Source of the DNA: Maribacter cobaltidurans
GTDB lineage: Bacteria; Bacteroidota; Bacteroidia; Flavobacteriales; Flavobacteriaceae
Assembly (NCBI RefSeq): GCF_002269385.1
Contig: NZ_CP022957.1
Coordinates: 1,731,001 to 1,795,000 of the forward strand
DNA: 64,000 bases
Reading direction: 5' to 3'
Shown here piece after piece: positions 24,608-33,926 of the stretch (the first letter of the stretch is position 1; every line of letters begins with the position of its first letter). The notes beneath the pieces are model-generated. The model was not told the origin of the DNA, did not search any database, and saw nothing but the letters and a program-made list of their open reading frames with translations. The position numbers and the translations under genes are program-made.

Positions 24608-25279
24608 CAAAAAATAATCGATACGCCAACCTACGTTTCTGCTTCGGGCACCGCCGCGCATGCTCCAGAAGGTATATTTATCAAAGGTATCCGGGTGCAG
24701 CGTCCTAAAACTGTCCTTTACCTTTAAAGTGGACAACATATGCTCAAAACCATCGATTTCCACCTGTGTAAATCCGGAGGTCTTGTTGTAGTTGGATTTT
24801 GGGTTGGCCAAATCGTTTTCGGTATGGGCCACATTAAAATCGCCCGTAATGATCAACGGTTTCTTTTTGGAAAGATTCAATAGATAATCGGTAAAGTCCT
24901 TGTCCCACCCGGAGCGGTAGTCCAATCGCTTCAGTCCGTTTCCACTATTGGGCACATAGACATTGACCAAATAAAATGCATCATATTCCGCATAGGAAAT
25001 CCTACCCTCCATATCATGGTCCTCAATGCCCATATCGCTACCAAAAGAAATGGGTTTCTGCTTTGATAAAATTCCTGTTCCGGAATACCCTTTTTTCTCC
25101 GCGCTATTGGTAAACAGTTCGTAATCTGTGATGCCTTTTAGGGCCTCTTCCACCTGATCGTCCTGTGCCTTGGTCTCCTGAAAACAAAAAACATCGGCAT
25201 CAAAATCGGAGACCACTTCTTCAAAGCCTTTCTTGACGGAAGCCCTGATACCATTGACATTCCACGATACTAATTTCAT
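24509..25279 (-). CDS. xth: Exodeoxyribonuclease III
   Basis: A 256-residue DNA-repair nuclease (AP endonuclease and 3'-5' exonuclease). All EEP-fold motifs of the ExoIII branch are present: KLVSWNVNGIRAS at the start, FCFQETKAQ (Mg ligand Glu), NVYVPNSG, ITGDFNVAHTE, WRIDYFLVS and the final GSDHCPISLEI with catalytic Asp-His. The 3' end is duplicated at 22969-23067 because a mobile module entered here; the gene itself remains full length, perhaps with a 3' end supplied by the incoming DNA. It is coupled to a small membrane protein gene. Confidence 0.95.
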   Translation of the reverse strand: MKLVSWNVNGIRASVKKGFEEVVSDFDADVFCFQETKAQDDQVEEALKGITDYELFTNSAEKKGYSGTGILSKQKPISFGSDMGIEDHDMEGRISYAEYDAFYLVNVYVPNSGNGLKRLDYRSGWDKDFTDYLLNLSKKKPLIITGDFNVAHTENDLANPKSNYNKTSGFTQVEIDGFEHMLSTLKVKDSFRTLHPDTFDKYTFWSMRGGARSRNVGWRIDYFLVSESLWPKVKSAEIHDQIMGSDHCPISLEIDI

Positions 25280-25314
25280 AACTTAAAATTATTGATTTTA
25301 TATATTGATGCCTA

Positions 25315-26607
25315 TTAAGCATTCATCAATTCTTCTATTTCATCTGCTTCTATGGGGATATTGCGCATTAAATTGAAGGGGGCTCCATTTTCCTGGATAA
25401 CCACATCATCCTCTAAACGGATACCCATATTTTCCGCAGGAATGTAAATCCCCGGCTCTACCGTAAAGACCATATTGGCTTTCATAGGTGTTTTTAACGC
25501 ACCATAGTCATGGGTGTTCAACCCAATGTGATGGCTTGTACCATGCATAAAGTATTTTTTATAGGCCGGCCACTCCGGATTTTCATTTTGTACATCGGCC
25601 TTGTCCAACAGTCCGAGCCCCAATAACTCCGAGGTCATGAGCTTACCACATTCCTTATGATATTCGGACCACAGTGTTCCCGGAACCAACAATTTGGTGG
25701 CTTCGTCCTTCACTCGCAATACAGCGTTATAGACTTCTTTTTGCCTTTTGGTGAATCGCCCGTTCACAGGTATGGTCCGGGTAAGGTCGCTGGAATAGTT
25801 GGCATACTCCGCGGCTACATCCATCAGGAGCATATCACCATCCTTACACGGTTTATTGTTTTCTAAATAGTGCAGTACATTGGCATTATTCCCCGAGGCG
25901 ATGATGGGTGGATAGGCAAATCCCTTGGAACGGTTCCGTATAAATTCGTGCAATAGCTCAGCCTCCACTTCATACTCCATAACGCCGGGCTTTACAAAGC
26001 CCAACAGCCTGCGGAAACCTTTCTCGGTAATGTTACAGGCCATTTGCATCAATTCCAGTTCCTCCGGTTCCTTAATCCCACGGATTTCCTGAAGTATCGG
26101 GTTGCTTTTCGCCATTTGATGGGCCGGATATTCCTGTTTACACTTTTGGATGAAGCGATCCTCGCGGGTTTGGGTTTCCACAGCCTGCCGATAATGCTCA
26201 TTCGTATTGAAGTAAATGGTATCAGCTTCCGTCATCAGATCAAAGAATATTTTATCGAATTCCTTTAACCAATAAATAGTCTGTATTCCCGACACTTCCG
26301 TTGCCTTTTCCTTGGTCAATTTTGCACCTTCCCAAACGGCAATGTGGTCGTTGGTTTCACGAACGAACAGAATTTCCCGGTGTTTTTTGTCCATCGCATC
26401 TGGAAACAATAATAGAATGGTTTCCTCTTGGTCGGCCCCACTTAAATAGAAAATATCCCGATGTTGCTCAAAGGGCAGAACACTATCGGCCCCAATAGGA
26501 TAAATGTCATTGGAGTTGAACACCGCAATACTTTTGGGACGCATACTGTCCATAAATTTTTGACGGTTCTTTATAAAAAGGGAATTCGGTATCTGTTCGT
26601 ATTTCAT
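25315..26607 (-). CDS. pepP: Aminopeptidase P family Xaa-Pro peptidase
   Basis: A 430-residue M24B metallopeptidase that removes an N-terminal residue preceding proline. The pita-bread domain carries the dinuclear metal ligands: Asp in MLLMDVAAEYANYSSDLTRT (two Asp), His in FMHGTSHHIGLNTHD, Glu in FTVEPGIYIP and Glu in RLEDDVVI. The N-terminal AMP_N domain includes FEQHRDIFYLSGADQEETILL. No signal peptide, so probably cytoplasmic, completing breakdown of Pro-containing peptides generated by the neighbouring peptidases. It precedes xth by 35 bp on the same strand and may be co-transcribed. Confidence 0.94.
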   Translation of the reverse strand: MKYEQIPNSLFIKNRQKFMDSMRPKSIAVFNSNDIYPIGADSVLPFEQHRDIFYLSGADQEETILLLFPDAMDKKHREILFVRETNDHIAVWEGAKLTKEKATEVSGIQTIYWLKEFDKIFFDLMTEADTIYFNTNEHYRQAVETQTREDRFIQKCKQEYPAHQMAKSNPILQEIRGIKEPEELELMQMACNITEKGFRRLLGFVKPGVMEYEVEAELLHEFIRNRSKGFAYPPIIASGNNANVLHYLENNKPCKDGDMLLMDVAAEYANYSSDLTRTIPVNGRFTKRQKEVYNAVLRVKDEATKLLVPGTLWSEYHKECGKLMTSELLGLGLLDKADVQNENPEWPAYKKYFMHGTSHHIGLNTHDYGALKTPMKANMVFTVEPGIYIPAENMGIRLEDDVVIQENGAPFNLMRNIPIEADEIEELMNA

Positions 26608-26759
26608 GTAAATTATGATTTTGACATAAAATTAAACAATAGCCATGGTTCTTGTAAAGATTACGGCACATATTTGCCGAAATTACATACTTGGTTAAAA
26701 GGTATTTTAGGGAACAAATGGCTAACTTGTGCGTAACGTTTTCCAACAAACCTATTGCC

Positions 26760-29700
26760 ATGAAAAACCGGTATTTTTTAACTACATTTTTACTTTTAGC
26801 TTTCCTAACTGCATTCGGCCAAACCCAACCTTCTGTTTTTAAAAACTTAAAATTCCGATTTATTGGCCCAGAAGGCAATCGTACCATTGCCATGGCCGGG
26901 GTACCGGGAGACCCCATGACCACCTACATCGGTGCGGCATCGGGAGGATTGTGGAAAACCTCCGACGCCGGTATTAGCTGGGACCCCATTTTTGACGACC
27001 AAGATGTTTCTTCCATTGGTTCTTTGGCCATTACTCCAACAAATCCGGAAATCCTCTGGGTAGGCACGGGCGAAACTTTTGTCATTCGGCCCGCCCATGC
27101 CATGGGCGATGGCATCTACAAATCCGAAGACGGGGGAAAGACCTGGAAAAACATGGGACTTGAAAAAACGGGACGCATCGGTAGGGTCCTTGTGCATCCT
27201 ACCAATCCAGACATTGTATATGCAGCTGCTCTTGGACATACCTACGGACCACAGCAGGAACGAGGCGTATATAAAACTACGGATGGCGGGAAGACCTGGA
27301 ATCGTATCTTTTTTGTGGACGAGAACACAGGTGCAGCCGAACTGGCCATGGACCCGAAAAATCCAGACCGACTCCTAGTAGGCATGTGGTTCATACATAT
27401 CAATACATGGGGCTTGAACAGCGGTGGCCCCGGAGGAGGTGTTTACAGAACTTTGGATGGTGGGGATACTTGGGAGCCCTTGTCCAAAAACGGCCTGCCC
27501 GGAGGTGAAGACCATCCCGTGGGAAAAACAGCCGTAGCCATTTCACATTCCAACCCCAATATTGTCTATGCCCTTTTTGAAATCGATAGTCCGTCCCTTT
27601 ATCGTTCCGAAGACTTTGGGGAAACCTGGACCCTACAGACTCGAAACCACGATATTGCCGAACGCGCACCTTACTACACCCGGATGGCGGTTTCAACTTC
27701 TGACCCTAATGAACTCTATTTTGCCAGTGTCAAGTTCAGTATCTCCAAAGATGGCGGCAAGACCATTGAAAGTGGGTACAGTGCCGGAGGCGACAACCAT
27801 GATATCTGGGTGGACCCCACCAATGCGGACCGACTCATGGTGGCCCATGATGGGGGCGCCAGTATCAGCATGAACCATGGCAAAACCTTTCAGCGTATCG
27901 TGCTGCCCATTGCCCAGATGTACCACGTGGCCGTAGATGATAAAATTCCCTATAATGTTTTTGGGAACAGGCAAGACGGCTATTCCTACATGGGGCCAAG
28001 TAACAGCAAACAGGGCTATATCCCCTTGGGCCTTTGGAAAGGTGTGGGCGGATGCGAAAGTGGCTTTGCACAGCCCGATCCCTTTGATAACGACATCGTT
28101 TGGTCCGGTTGTTATGATGGGGGACTGCAACGTTATAATGTTAAAACGGGACACGCCCGTGACGTACGGGTTTGGCCAGAGGCCGGGTACGGTTGGGAAC
28201 CGGGAAAATTGAAATACCGTTGGCATTGGAATTTTCCATTGGCCTTTTCGCCCCATACAAAACATAGGGTATACGTGGGTAGCCAATATGTGCATAAAAG
28301 TGATGACGGCGGACAAAGTTGGCAGGTAATCAGTCCGGACTTGACCTTAAACGATAAGACCCATCAACAAAATTCAGGAGGTATCGCTGTTGACAACCTT
28401 ATGACCTTTGACGGTTCGGTTTTGTTCAGTATCGTGGAATCAACATTGGAACCGGGCCTTATTTGGACAGGTAGTAATGACGGGCAAGTCCAGCTAACCA
28501 AAGATGGCGGAACCACTTGGACCAATGTAACCTCCAATATTCCTGACCTTCCCAAATGGGGCACCATAGCCAACATAGAAGCATCCCGATATAGAAAAGG
28601 CAAAGCCTATATTACGGTAGACCTTCATCAAATGGGCAACTTTGACCCTTATGTTTACAAAACAGAGGATTATGGGCAAAACTGGAAACTGATAAGCAGT
28701 ACCGTGCCCAAATCCGTTCATAGCTTCGCCCATGTAATAAAAGAAGACCCCAAAAGGGAAGGAATGCTCTACTTGGGAGTAGATAACGGACTTTATATAA
28801 GCCATGATGATGGTGAACATTGGATGCGCCTGCGTAACAACCTGCCCCCTGCCCCGGTCTATTGGCTGGAAATCCAAGAACGGTTTGATGACCTTGTGGT
28901 GGGTACTTACGGAAGGGGCTATTACATCCTGGACAATATTTCCCCTTTACGCGAATACGATATGGACGCCAAGGGTGCGGATGCACACCTTTTTAGTCTT
29001 AGGCCAACATTTCGTTTCCAAGATGTACAGAGCATCAAAACGGACGGTCCCAGTCTAAATTCTGGCCGAAATCCTGCGTACGGAGCTGACATCAATTATT
29101 ATTTAAAGGATAGCACGGATCAAAAAATCGAACTGCAGATTTTGACTCCGGAGGATGAAGTGGTCCGAACCTTGAAAGGTAAAAACGGCCCGGGCATCCA
29201 TAGGATTATGTGGGACCTCAGGTACGAACCTACCTTCAAACCCAAACTCCAGACTACCCCTCCCGGAAGGCCTTGGGTGCAGCTAAATGGTGAAGGATGG
29301 CGACCTTTGGTCACGTGGGACCTAGATCTTATGCGAGGACAATACGGACCCAAAGTTGTGCCAGATACCTACAAGGTAAAATTAATCATAGGAAATAAGG
29401 AATATATTAGGGAAGTGGAAGTTTTGAAAGACCCCAGTACGGAAGGAAGCCTAGAGGATATTCAAGAACAGGTTGCTTTTTCTTTGGAACTTCGGGATGC
29501 CATGAACCTCGCCGTAACCATGATCAATGATATTGAAACCATTAGGGAAGAACTGAACATCATAATCCCGAAATTGCGCAAGGAAGCCGATCGAAAAAAA
29601 GCGGCCGAATTACGTATCTTGGCGACCAACATTGCAGGTAGCCTATATGATATCCATCTGACCGGGGCCCGGGAAGATGCCTTTAGATCACCTATGAAGC

Positions 29701-29921
29701 TTTATGGCAGATTGAGTGCCTTAGCCAGTGATATTGGCGGTTTTGGTGCCGATTTTAAACCTACGGACCAGCAAAGGGACGTATATGCCATCTTTAATAA
29801 ACGTCTTAAGGATGTGGATGCAAAATTTAAAAAGTTCATTGATGTAGAGGTAAAACAATTGAACAGCCAATTGAAAAAAAGCGAACTACAAATACAACAT
29901 ACCAAAAAAATAAAGTCATAA
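26760..29921 (+). CDS. Secreted sortilin/VPS10-like protein with BNR (Asp-box) repeats, paralog 1
   Basis: A 1053-residue exported beta-propeller protein. Signal peptide MKNRYFLTTFLLLAFLTAFG (then QTQ). At least ten Asp-box repeats S/TxDxGxTW are readable, for example KSEDGGKTW, KTTDGGKTW, RTLDGGDTW, RSEDFGETW, KSDDGGQSW and LTKDGGTTW, giving two propellers, followed by a helical C-terminal domain (REELNIIIPKLRKEADRKK). Such proteins are annotated as VPS10/sortilin glycosyl-hydrolase-like; no hydrolase activity can be assigned. It is followed 21 bp later by an M28 peptidase. The ATG at 26760 is used because it begins the signal peptide. Confidence 0.88.
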   Translation: MKNRYFLTTFLLLAFLTAFGQTQPSVFKNLKFRFIGPEGNRTIAMAGVPGDPMTTYIGAASGGLWKTSDAGISWDPIFDDQDVSSIGSLAITPTNPEILWVGTGETFVIRPAHAMGDGIYKSEDGGKTWKNMGLEKTGRIGRVLVHPTNPDIVYAAALGHTYGPQQERGVYKTTDGGKTWNRIFFVDENTGAAELAMDPKNPDRLLVGMWFIHINTWGLNSGGPGGGVYRTLDGGDTWEPLSKNGLPGGEDHPVGKTAVAISHSNPNIVYALFEIDSPSLYRSEDFGETWTLQTRNHDIAERAPYYTRMAVSTSDPNELYFASVKFSISKDGGKTIESGYSAGGDNHDIWVDPTNADRLMVAHDGGASISMNHGKTFQRIVLPIAQMYHVAVDDKIPYNVFGNRQDGYSYMGPSNSKQGYIPLGLWKGVGGCESGFAQPDPFDNDIVWSGCYDGGLQRYNVKTGHARDVRVWPEAGYGWEPGKLKYRWHWNFPLAFSPHTKHRVYVGSQYVHKSDDGGQSWQVISPDLTLNDKTHQQNSGGIAVDNLMTFDGSVLFSIVESTLEPGLIWTGSNDGQVQLTKDGGTTWTNVTSNIPDLPKWGTIANIEASRYRKGKAYITVDLHQMGNFDPYVYKTEDYGQNWKLISSTVPKSVHSFAHVIKEDPKREGMLYLGVDNGLYISHDDGEHWMRLRNNLPPAPVYWLEIQERFDDLVVGTYGRGYYILDNISPLREYDMDAKGADAHLFSLRPTFRFQDVQSIKTDGPSLNSGRNPAYGADINYYLKDSTDQKIELQILTPEDEVVRTLKGKNGPGIHRIMWDLRYEPTFKPKLQTTPPGRPWVQLNGEGWRPLVTWDLDLMRGQYGPKVVPDTYKVKLIIGNKEYIREVEVLKDPSTEGSLEDIQEQVAFSLELRDAMNLAVTMINDIETIREELNIIIPKLRKEADRKKAAELRILATNIAGSLYDIHLTGAREDAFRSPMKLYGRLSALASDIGGFGADFKPTDQQRDVYAIFNKRLKDVDAKFKKFIDVEVKQLNSQLKKSELQIQHTKKIKS

Positions 29922-29942
29922 CATAATTCAATTAACACACTT

Positions 29943-31394
29943 ATGAAAAAACAACTCCTTATTGCCCTAACAACTGTCTTGCTCATGTCTTGCGGTGAAT
30001 CCAAAAAAGAAGAATCCCAAGCGGAACTATTTGCTAGAATCGACGCGGAAATACAGCAAAATGCCAAGGGGTACAGCACCCTTAAAGAAGCTACTGAAAC
30101 CATCGGGCACCGCCTAACAGGTTCTGAAAATGGGGCCAAGGCAGAGGAATATACCTATAACAAGTTTAAGGAATACGGTTATGAGGACGTGGAATACCAA
30201 ACCTTTGAGGTAGAGGCTTGGTCCCGAGGAACGGTATCCGTATCCATTAACGATGAACCCGTGAAGGCAGTAACCTTAGGGCATTCTCCTGTGGAAGCAA
30301 ACGTAACCGGGGAAATTGTGGATATGGGCAACGGCCTAGAGGCGGATTATGCGGTAAATCCAGATGCCGTAAAGGGCAAAATTGCCTTGGTCTATATCAG
30401 TATTTTGGAGGGAAGTCCGGAGGGCTTGACCAATCTGCACCGAAGTGAAAAAACAGCCTTGGCCATCAAATACGGCGCCAAGGGAATCATCATTATCAAT
30501 CAAGTAGATAATGGGGTACTATTAACGGGAACCGCCTCCGTAACCGGGGAATTGATACCCATTCCTGCGGTATGTATCGGCAAGGAAGATGGTATGGCCT
30601 TAAAAGAATCCTTGAAAACCGGCAAGGCCACTGCTCAAATTGAAATGACCAATAATAGCGATATGATCAAGGCTAGGAACGTGGTAGCTACATTACCTGG
30701 TAGTGAAATACCAGAGGAAATTATTGTCATTGGGGGTCATTTGGATTCTTGGGATTTGGCGACGGGGGCCATAGACAACGGTATTGGATCCTTTGCGGTA
30801 TTGGATATTGCGCGTGCTTTTAAAGCCAACAATCTTCACCCTAAAAGAACCATAAAATTTGTTATGTTCATGGGCGAGGAACAAGGATTGTTCGGTTCAA
30901 GGCACATGGTAGCCGAGGCTTTAAAGGAGGGCACCATGGACCAAATTAAATATATGATGAATTTGGATATGGCGGGTAACCCCATAGGAATGAACGCCGG
31001 CGGAAAATTGGAAAACGAAGCCTTTTTTACTGATTTAGGCGCTGCCATACAACAACAGGACAGCATCTATAAAAACGAGTTTTCCAACCGCTCTGGATTG
31101 CATAGCGACCACCAGCCTTTTATGTTGGAAGGGGTTCCTATTTTATCCGTGCACAGCGACTTGGACCGTTCCATTTATGGCTGCTATCATTCGGATTGCG
31201 ACGACTTTAATTTGGTGAACGAGGAACATATGACCAATACTTCCCGTTTTGGAACCATGATGCTATATGGCCTAGCCAATGCCGAGACCTTGCCTGCTAC
31301 TAAAATGGACAGCGAGACCACTAAGGAATTTATGATCAAAAACAACTTAAAGGAAAAACTGATTATCGGGGGGGATTGGAAATGGGAGGAATAA
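29943..31394 (+). CDS. M28-family zinc aminopeptidase lipoprotein
   Basis: A 483-residue lipoprotein: MKKQLLIALTTVLLMSC with lipid-attachment Cys17. A protease-associated (PA) domain lies around residues 120-235, inside the metallopeptidase domain. Zinc ligands fit the M28 pattern: His266 and Asp268 (GGHLDSW), bridging Asp278, catalytic Glu312 and ligand Glu313 (GEEQGLFGS), Asp342 (NLDMAG) and His416 (CYHSDCDDF). Known members remove N-terminal residues from peptides. Probably anchored in the outer or inner membrane facing outward. It overlaps the next M28 gene by 13 nt. Confidence 0.93.
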   Translation: MKKQLLIALTTVLLMSCGESKKEESQAELFARIDAEIQQNAKGYSTLKEATETIGHRLTGSENGAKAEEYTYNKFKEYGYEDVEYQTFEVEAWSRGTVSVSINDEPVKAVTLGHSPVEANVTGEIVDMGNGLEADYAVNPDAVKGKIALVYISILEGSPEGLTNLHRSEKTALAIKYGAKGIIIINQVDNGVLLTGTASVTGELIPIPAVCIGKEDGMALKESLKTGKATAQIEMTNNSDMIKARNVVATLPGSEIPEEIIVIGGHLDSWDLATGAIDNGIGSFAVLDIARAFKANNLHPKRTIKFVMFMGEEQGLFGSRHMVAEALKEGTMDQIKYMMNLDMAGNPIGMNAGGKLENEAFFTDLGAAIQQQDSIYKNEFSNRSGLHSDHQPFMLEGVPILSVHSDLDRSIYGCYHSDCDDFNLVNEEHMTNTSRFGTMMLYGLANAETLPATKMDSETTKEFMIKNNLKEKLIIGGDWKWEE

Positions 31395-33121
31395 ACCTTG
31401 GTAACCGTCTATATAAATGGACAAAGTTTATAGTGATATGGATTTTTTTAGCCGTGTCCATGGTTTTCTACGGCCAAAATTCCAAAGAGAGTAACCCTTA
31501 CTTTAAACTTGTCCGTCCGGCATTTGATGGAACTTTGGCCTATAACACGACCGAGTTTGTTGCCCAATATTGGCGGGTTCCCGGAAATACAGGTTTCAAT
31601 AAAAGTGTTGATTGGATTGCTACCGAACTGAAAAAAGCCGGCTACGTTTTAGAATCCGAAGCCAAATCTGCGGACCGACTCACCTATCGCATAGAATCCA
31701 GACCCATGGATAGGCCCACTTGGGAACCTGTTTCGGCACAATTGGATATCTTTGGGGAAAGTACGCCGCTTTTGGTCTCTTCCAAAAACAGGAATATGAC
31801 CTACCTCAACTCCGTTTCCACTCCTAAAGGAGGTATTACGGCGGAGGTCATTTATATAAAACCGGAGGATGACCTCCCTTCGATGGACTTAAAAGATAAA
31901 GTCGTCTTTATGGAGTCGGGTATCAGAAGTATTTACAAACAACTTTTGGAAAACGATGTTTTGGGTGTCCTGTCCTATGATAATCCGGATTATCTACAAC
32001 CCGAAAAAAATGTCACTTCCATTCAATTTAGAAGCCTACCATCACAAACCGATACCAAATTTTGGGGTGTTGCCCTATCCTTCGAAGCCAAGGAAAGACT
32101 ACGGGAAGCCTTAAAAAAAGGAAGAACAAAGGTGACCGTGAATATTCAAACAAAGATCTACAACGCGGATGAACTTACAGTAGTGGCGAATATAAAAGGC
32201 TCAAAAAACCCTCAGGAAAGATTGGTCTTTAGTGCCCATATTCAAGAACCCGGGGCAAATGATAATGCTAGTGGAGTCGGTACACAATTGGAAATGGCAA
32301 CGGTAGTTGCTGGTTTGGTCAAGAAAAACAAAGTAGAAGCGGACCGAACCTTGACCTTTTTATGGGGTGATGAAATCTCTTCGACCCATAGGTACATACA
32401 AGAGGATAAAGACAGGGCCAGAGGCATAAAATGGGGCATCAGTCTGGATATGGTGGGTGAGAATACCGATATCACAGGAGGTTCCTTTTTAATAGAAAAA
32501 ATGCCTGATCCCAGTGCCATTTGGACCCGTGGACAAGACAAGCATACAGAATGGGGCGGAAAGGTCCTCTCTCTGGAGGATATGAGACCCCATTATTTCA
32601 ATGATTTCATCATCCACAATTTTAAAAAGCAAGGGGAATATGCGAATTGGGAGGTGAACACCAATCCCTTTGAGGGAGGAAGCGACCATACACCCTTTTT
32701 AAAAGCGGATATCCCCGGACTACTTTTATGGCATTTTACGGATCAGTTCTATCATACCGATAATGACAGGATTGACAAAGTCTCCCAAGAGACTTTAAAA
32801 AATGTGGGGACGGCCGCTTTGGCCAGCGGACTTTATCTGGTCAATGCCAATACCGATACAGCCCAAAATGTTCTAGATATCGTTGAAAAAGCGGCCTTGG
32901 AACGTTTGGAATCAGAATTTGAGCTGAGCATAAAAAGTGTACATCCCGCGGAGGAAAAACCAATACTTGCCGCTTGGGAGGATTGGTACTTAAAAGCCTT
33001 ACAGTCTATAACAGATTTGGAACCCGTACCCACGGAGGAATTGCAACATAGGATTAAAGTAGCCCAACAAAAAGTGAAAGAAAAAACCCAAAACTACTTG
33101 GCAGAACTTGACGCACGTTAA
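31382..33121 (+). CDS. Second M28-family peptidase, secreted
   Basis: A 579-residue exported metallopeptidase. An N-terminal basic stretch and hydrophobic helix (FIVIWIFLAVSMVFYGQ) form the signal peptide. The M28 metal set is His286 (SAHIQEPG), bridging Asp294 (ANDNASG), Asp330-Glu331 (WGDEISS), Asp356 (LDMVGEN) and a C-terminal His in YHTDNDRID. Unlike the neighbour, the HxD of the first ligand is HIQ and the usual GEE is GDE; activity may still be retained. The ATG at 31382 lies within the last codons of the preceding gene, so the two are co-translated. It converges with the cyclophilin gene, the two stop codons sharing TTAA. Confidence 0.88.
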   Translation: MGGINLGNRLYKWTKFIVIWIFLAVSMVFYGQNSKESNPYFKLVRPAFDGTLAYNTTEFVAQYWRVPGNTGFNKSVDWIATELKKAGYVLESEAKSADRLTYRIESRPMDRPTWEPVSAQLDIFGESTPLLVSSKNRNMTYLNSVSTPKGGITAEVIYIKPEDDLPSMDLKDKVVFMESGIRSIYKQLLENDVLGVLSYDNPDYLQPEKNVTSIQFRSLPSQTDTKFWGVALSFEAKERLREALKKGRTKVTVNIQTKIYNADELTVVANIKGSKNPQERLVFSAHIQEPGANDNASGVGTQLEMATVVAGLVKKNKVEADRTLTFLWGDEISSTHRYIQEDKDRARGIKWGISLDMVGENTDITGGSFLIEKMPDPSAIWTRGQDKHTEWGGKVLSLEDMRPHYFNDFIIHNFKKQGEYANWEVNTNPFEGGSDHTPFLKADIPGLLLWHFTDQFYHTDNDRIDKVSQETLKNVGTAALASGLYLVNANTDTAQNVLDIVEKAALERLESEFELSIKSVHPAEEKPILAAWEDWYLKALQSITDLEPVPTEELQHRIKVAQQKVKEKTQNYLAELDAR

Positions 33122-33696
33122 TCCAAATCAATGGCAAACTTCTTAAGGTCTTTGGCGCTCATCTTTAAAATATTAACGTCCATGGTAATGGGTATTAAGG
33201 GTTCGTCCAAACTGTCTGTGAGCACATTGACCATGGCATCTACCACCGGCATGCCCTTGATTACCTTGCCGTACACCGTATAGTCACCATCCAAGCGATG
33301 TTCGCCTTGCTTGTTCTGTACAATATAGAATTGGCAACGTGCCGATAGTTTATCCGGATTTCCATCCCTCCCAGCACCAAAGGCACCGTACCTATGTTTC
33401 AGTTTTTCATTGAATTCCGGCGCTAACAGATATTCAGGATCATTGAAGCCTTCCGGTGTATCCGGGCAACCTGCCTGTGCCACAAAATTGGGAATGACCC
33501 TATTGAAAGTGAGACTGTCCCAATACCCGGCATTCGCCAATTGAATAAAGCTTTTCTTATGATTGGGTGTCTCATCATACAGCCATACCAAAATTTCACC
33601 CTTGGGCGTTACAATTTGGCCTACATCATACTTTTTTAGGGATGAGCAGGCAGAAAGAACAAGACAAAAGGCAAAAACCAGGATACTATTTTTCAT
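33118..33696 (-). CDS. Peptidyl-prolyl cis-trans isomerase (cyclophilin) lipoprotein
   Basis: A 192-residue cyclophilin-type PPIase with a lipobox at the N-terminus (LVLSACSS, Cys17), so it acts outside the cytoplasm. Catalytic-fold text is clear: FIQLANAGYWDSLTFNRVIPNFVAQAGCP, GAFGAGRDGNPDKLSARCQFYIV and YTVYGKVIKGMPVVDAM. The active-site Arg is in FNRVI; the Phe/Gln/Ala set is largely conserved. It probably helps fold exported proteins such as the large beta-propellers encoded on either side. Its stop overlaps the stop of the convergent M28 gene by 4 nt. Confidence 0.92.
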   Translation of the reverse strand: MKNSILVFAFCLVLSACSSLKKYDVGQIVTPKGEILVWLYDETPNHKKSFIQLANAGYWDSLTFNRVIPNFVAQAGCPDTPEGFNDPEYLLAPEFNEKLKHRYGAFGAGRDGNPDKLSARCQFYIVQNKQGEHRLDGDYTVYGKVIKGMPVVDAMVNVLTDSLDEPLIPITMDVNILKMSAKDLKKFAIDLD

Positions 33697-33926
33697 ATGT
33701 TCTAATTATGGTTCTTCAAAGGTCACATGGAACATCCAAGATAATTCGTCAAGGATGTTTCATTCGTTATATTTTCAATCCTAAAACTACAAAAAAGAGG
33801 GAGATCAATTATTGCCGCGCCCTTTTAGTTTTAGGGACCTCTATTACAATGGCTTTTGCCAAGAGATTTTTTTGCCTTACCCTAAACTTATTCCTACCTT
33901 CCATGCTATAATGTGAGCTTTTTACT

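Noticed and set aside
27693..28316. Long open frames antisense to the first sortilin-like gene
   Set aside because: Composition follows the real gene's codon bias, no promoter or domain, and the plus-strand frame has signal peptide and Asp-box repeats.
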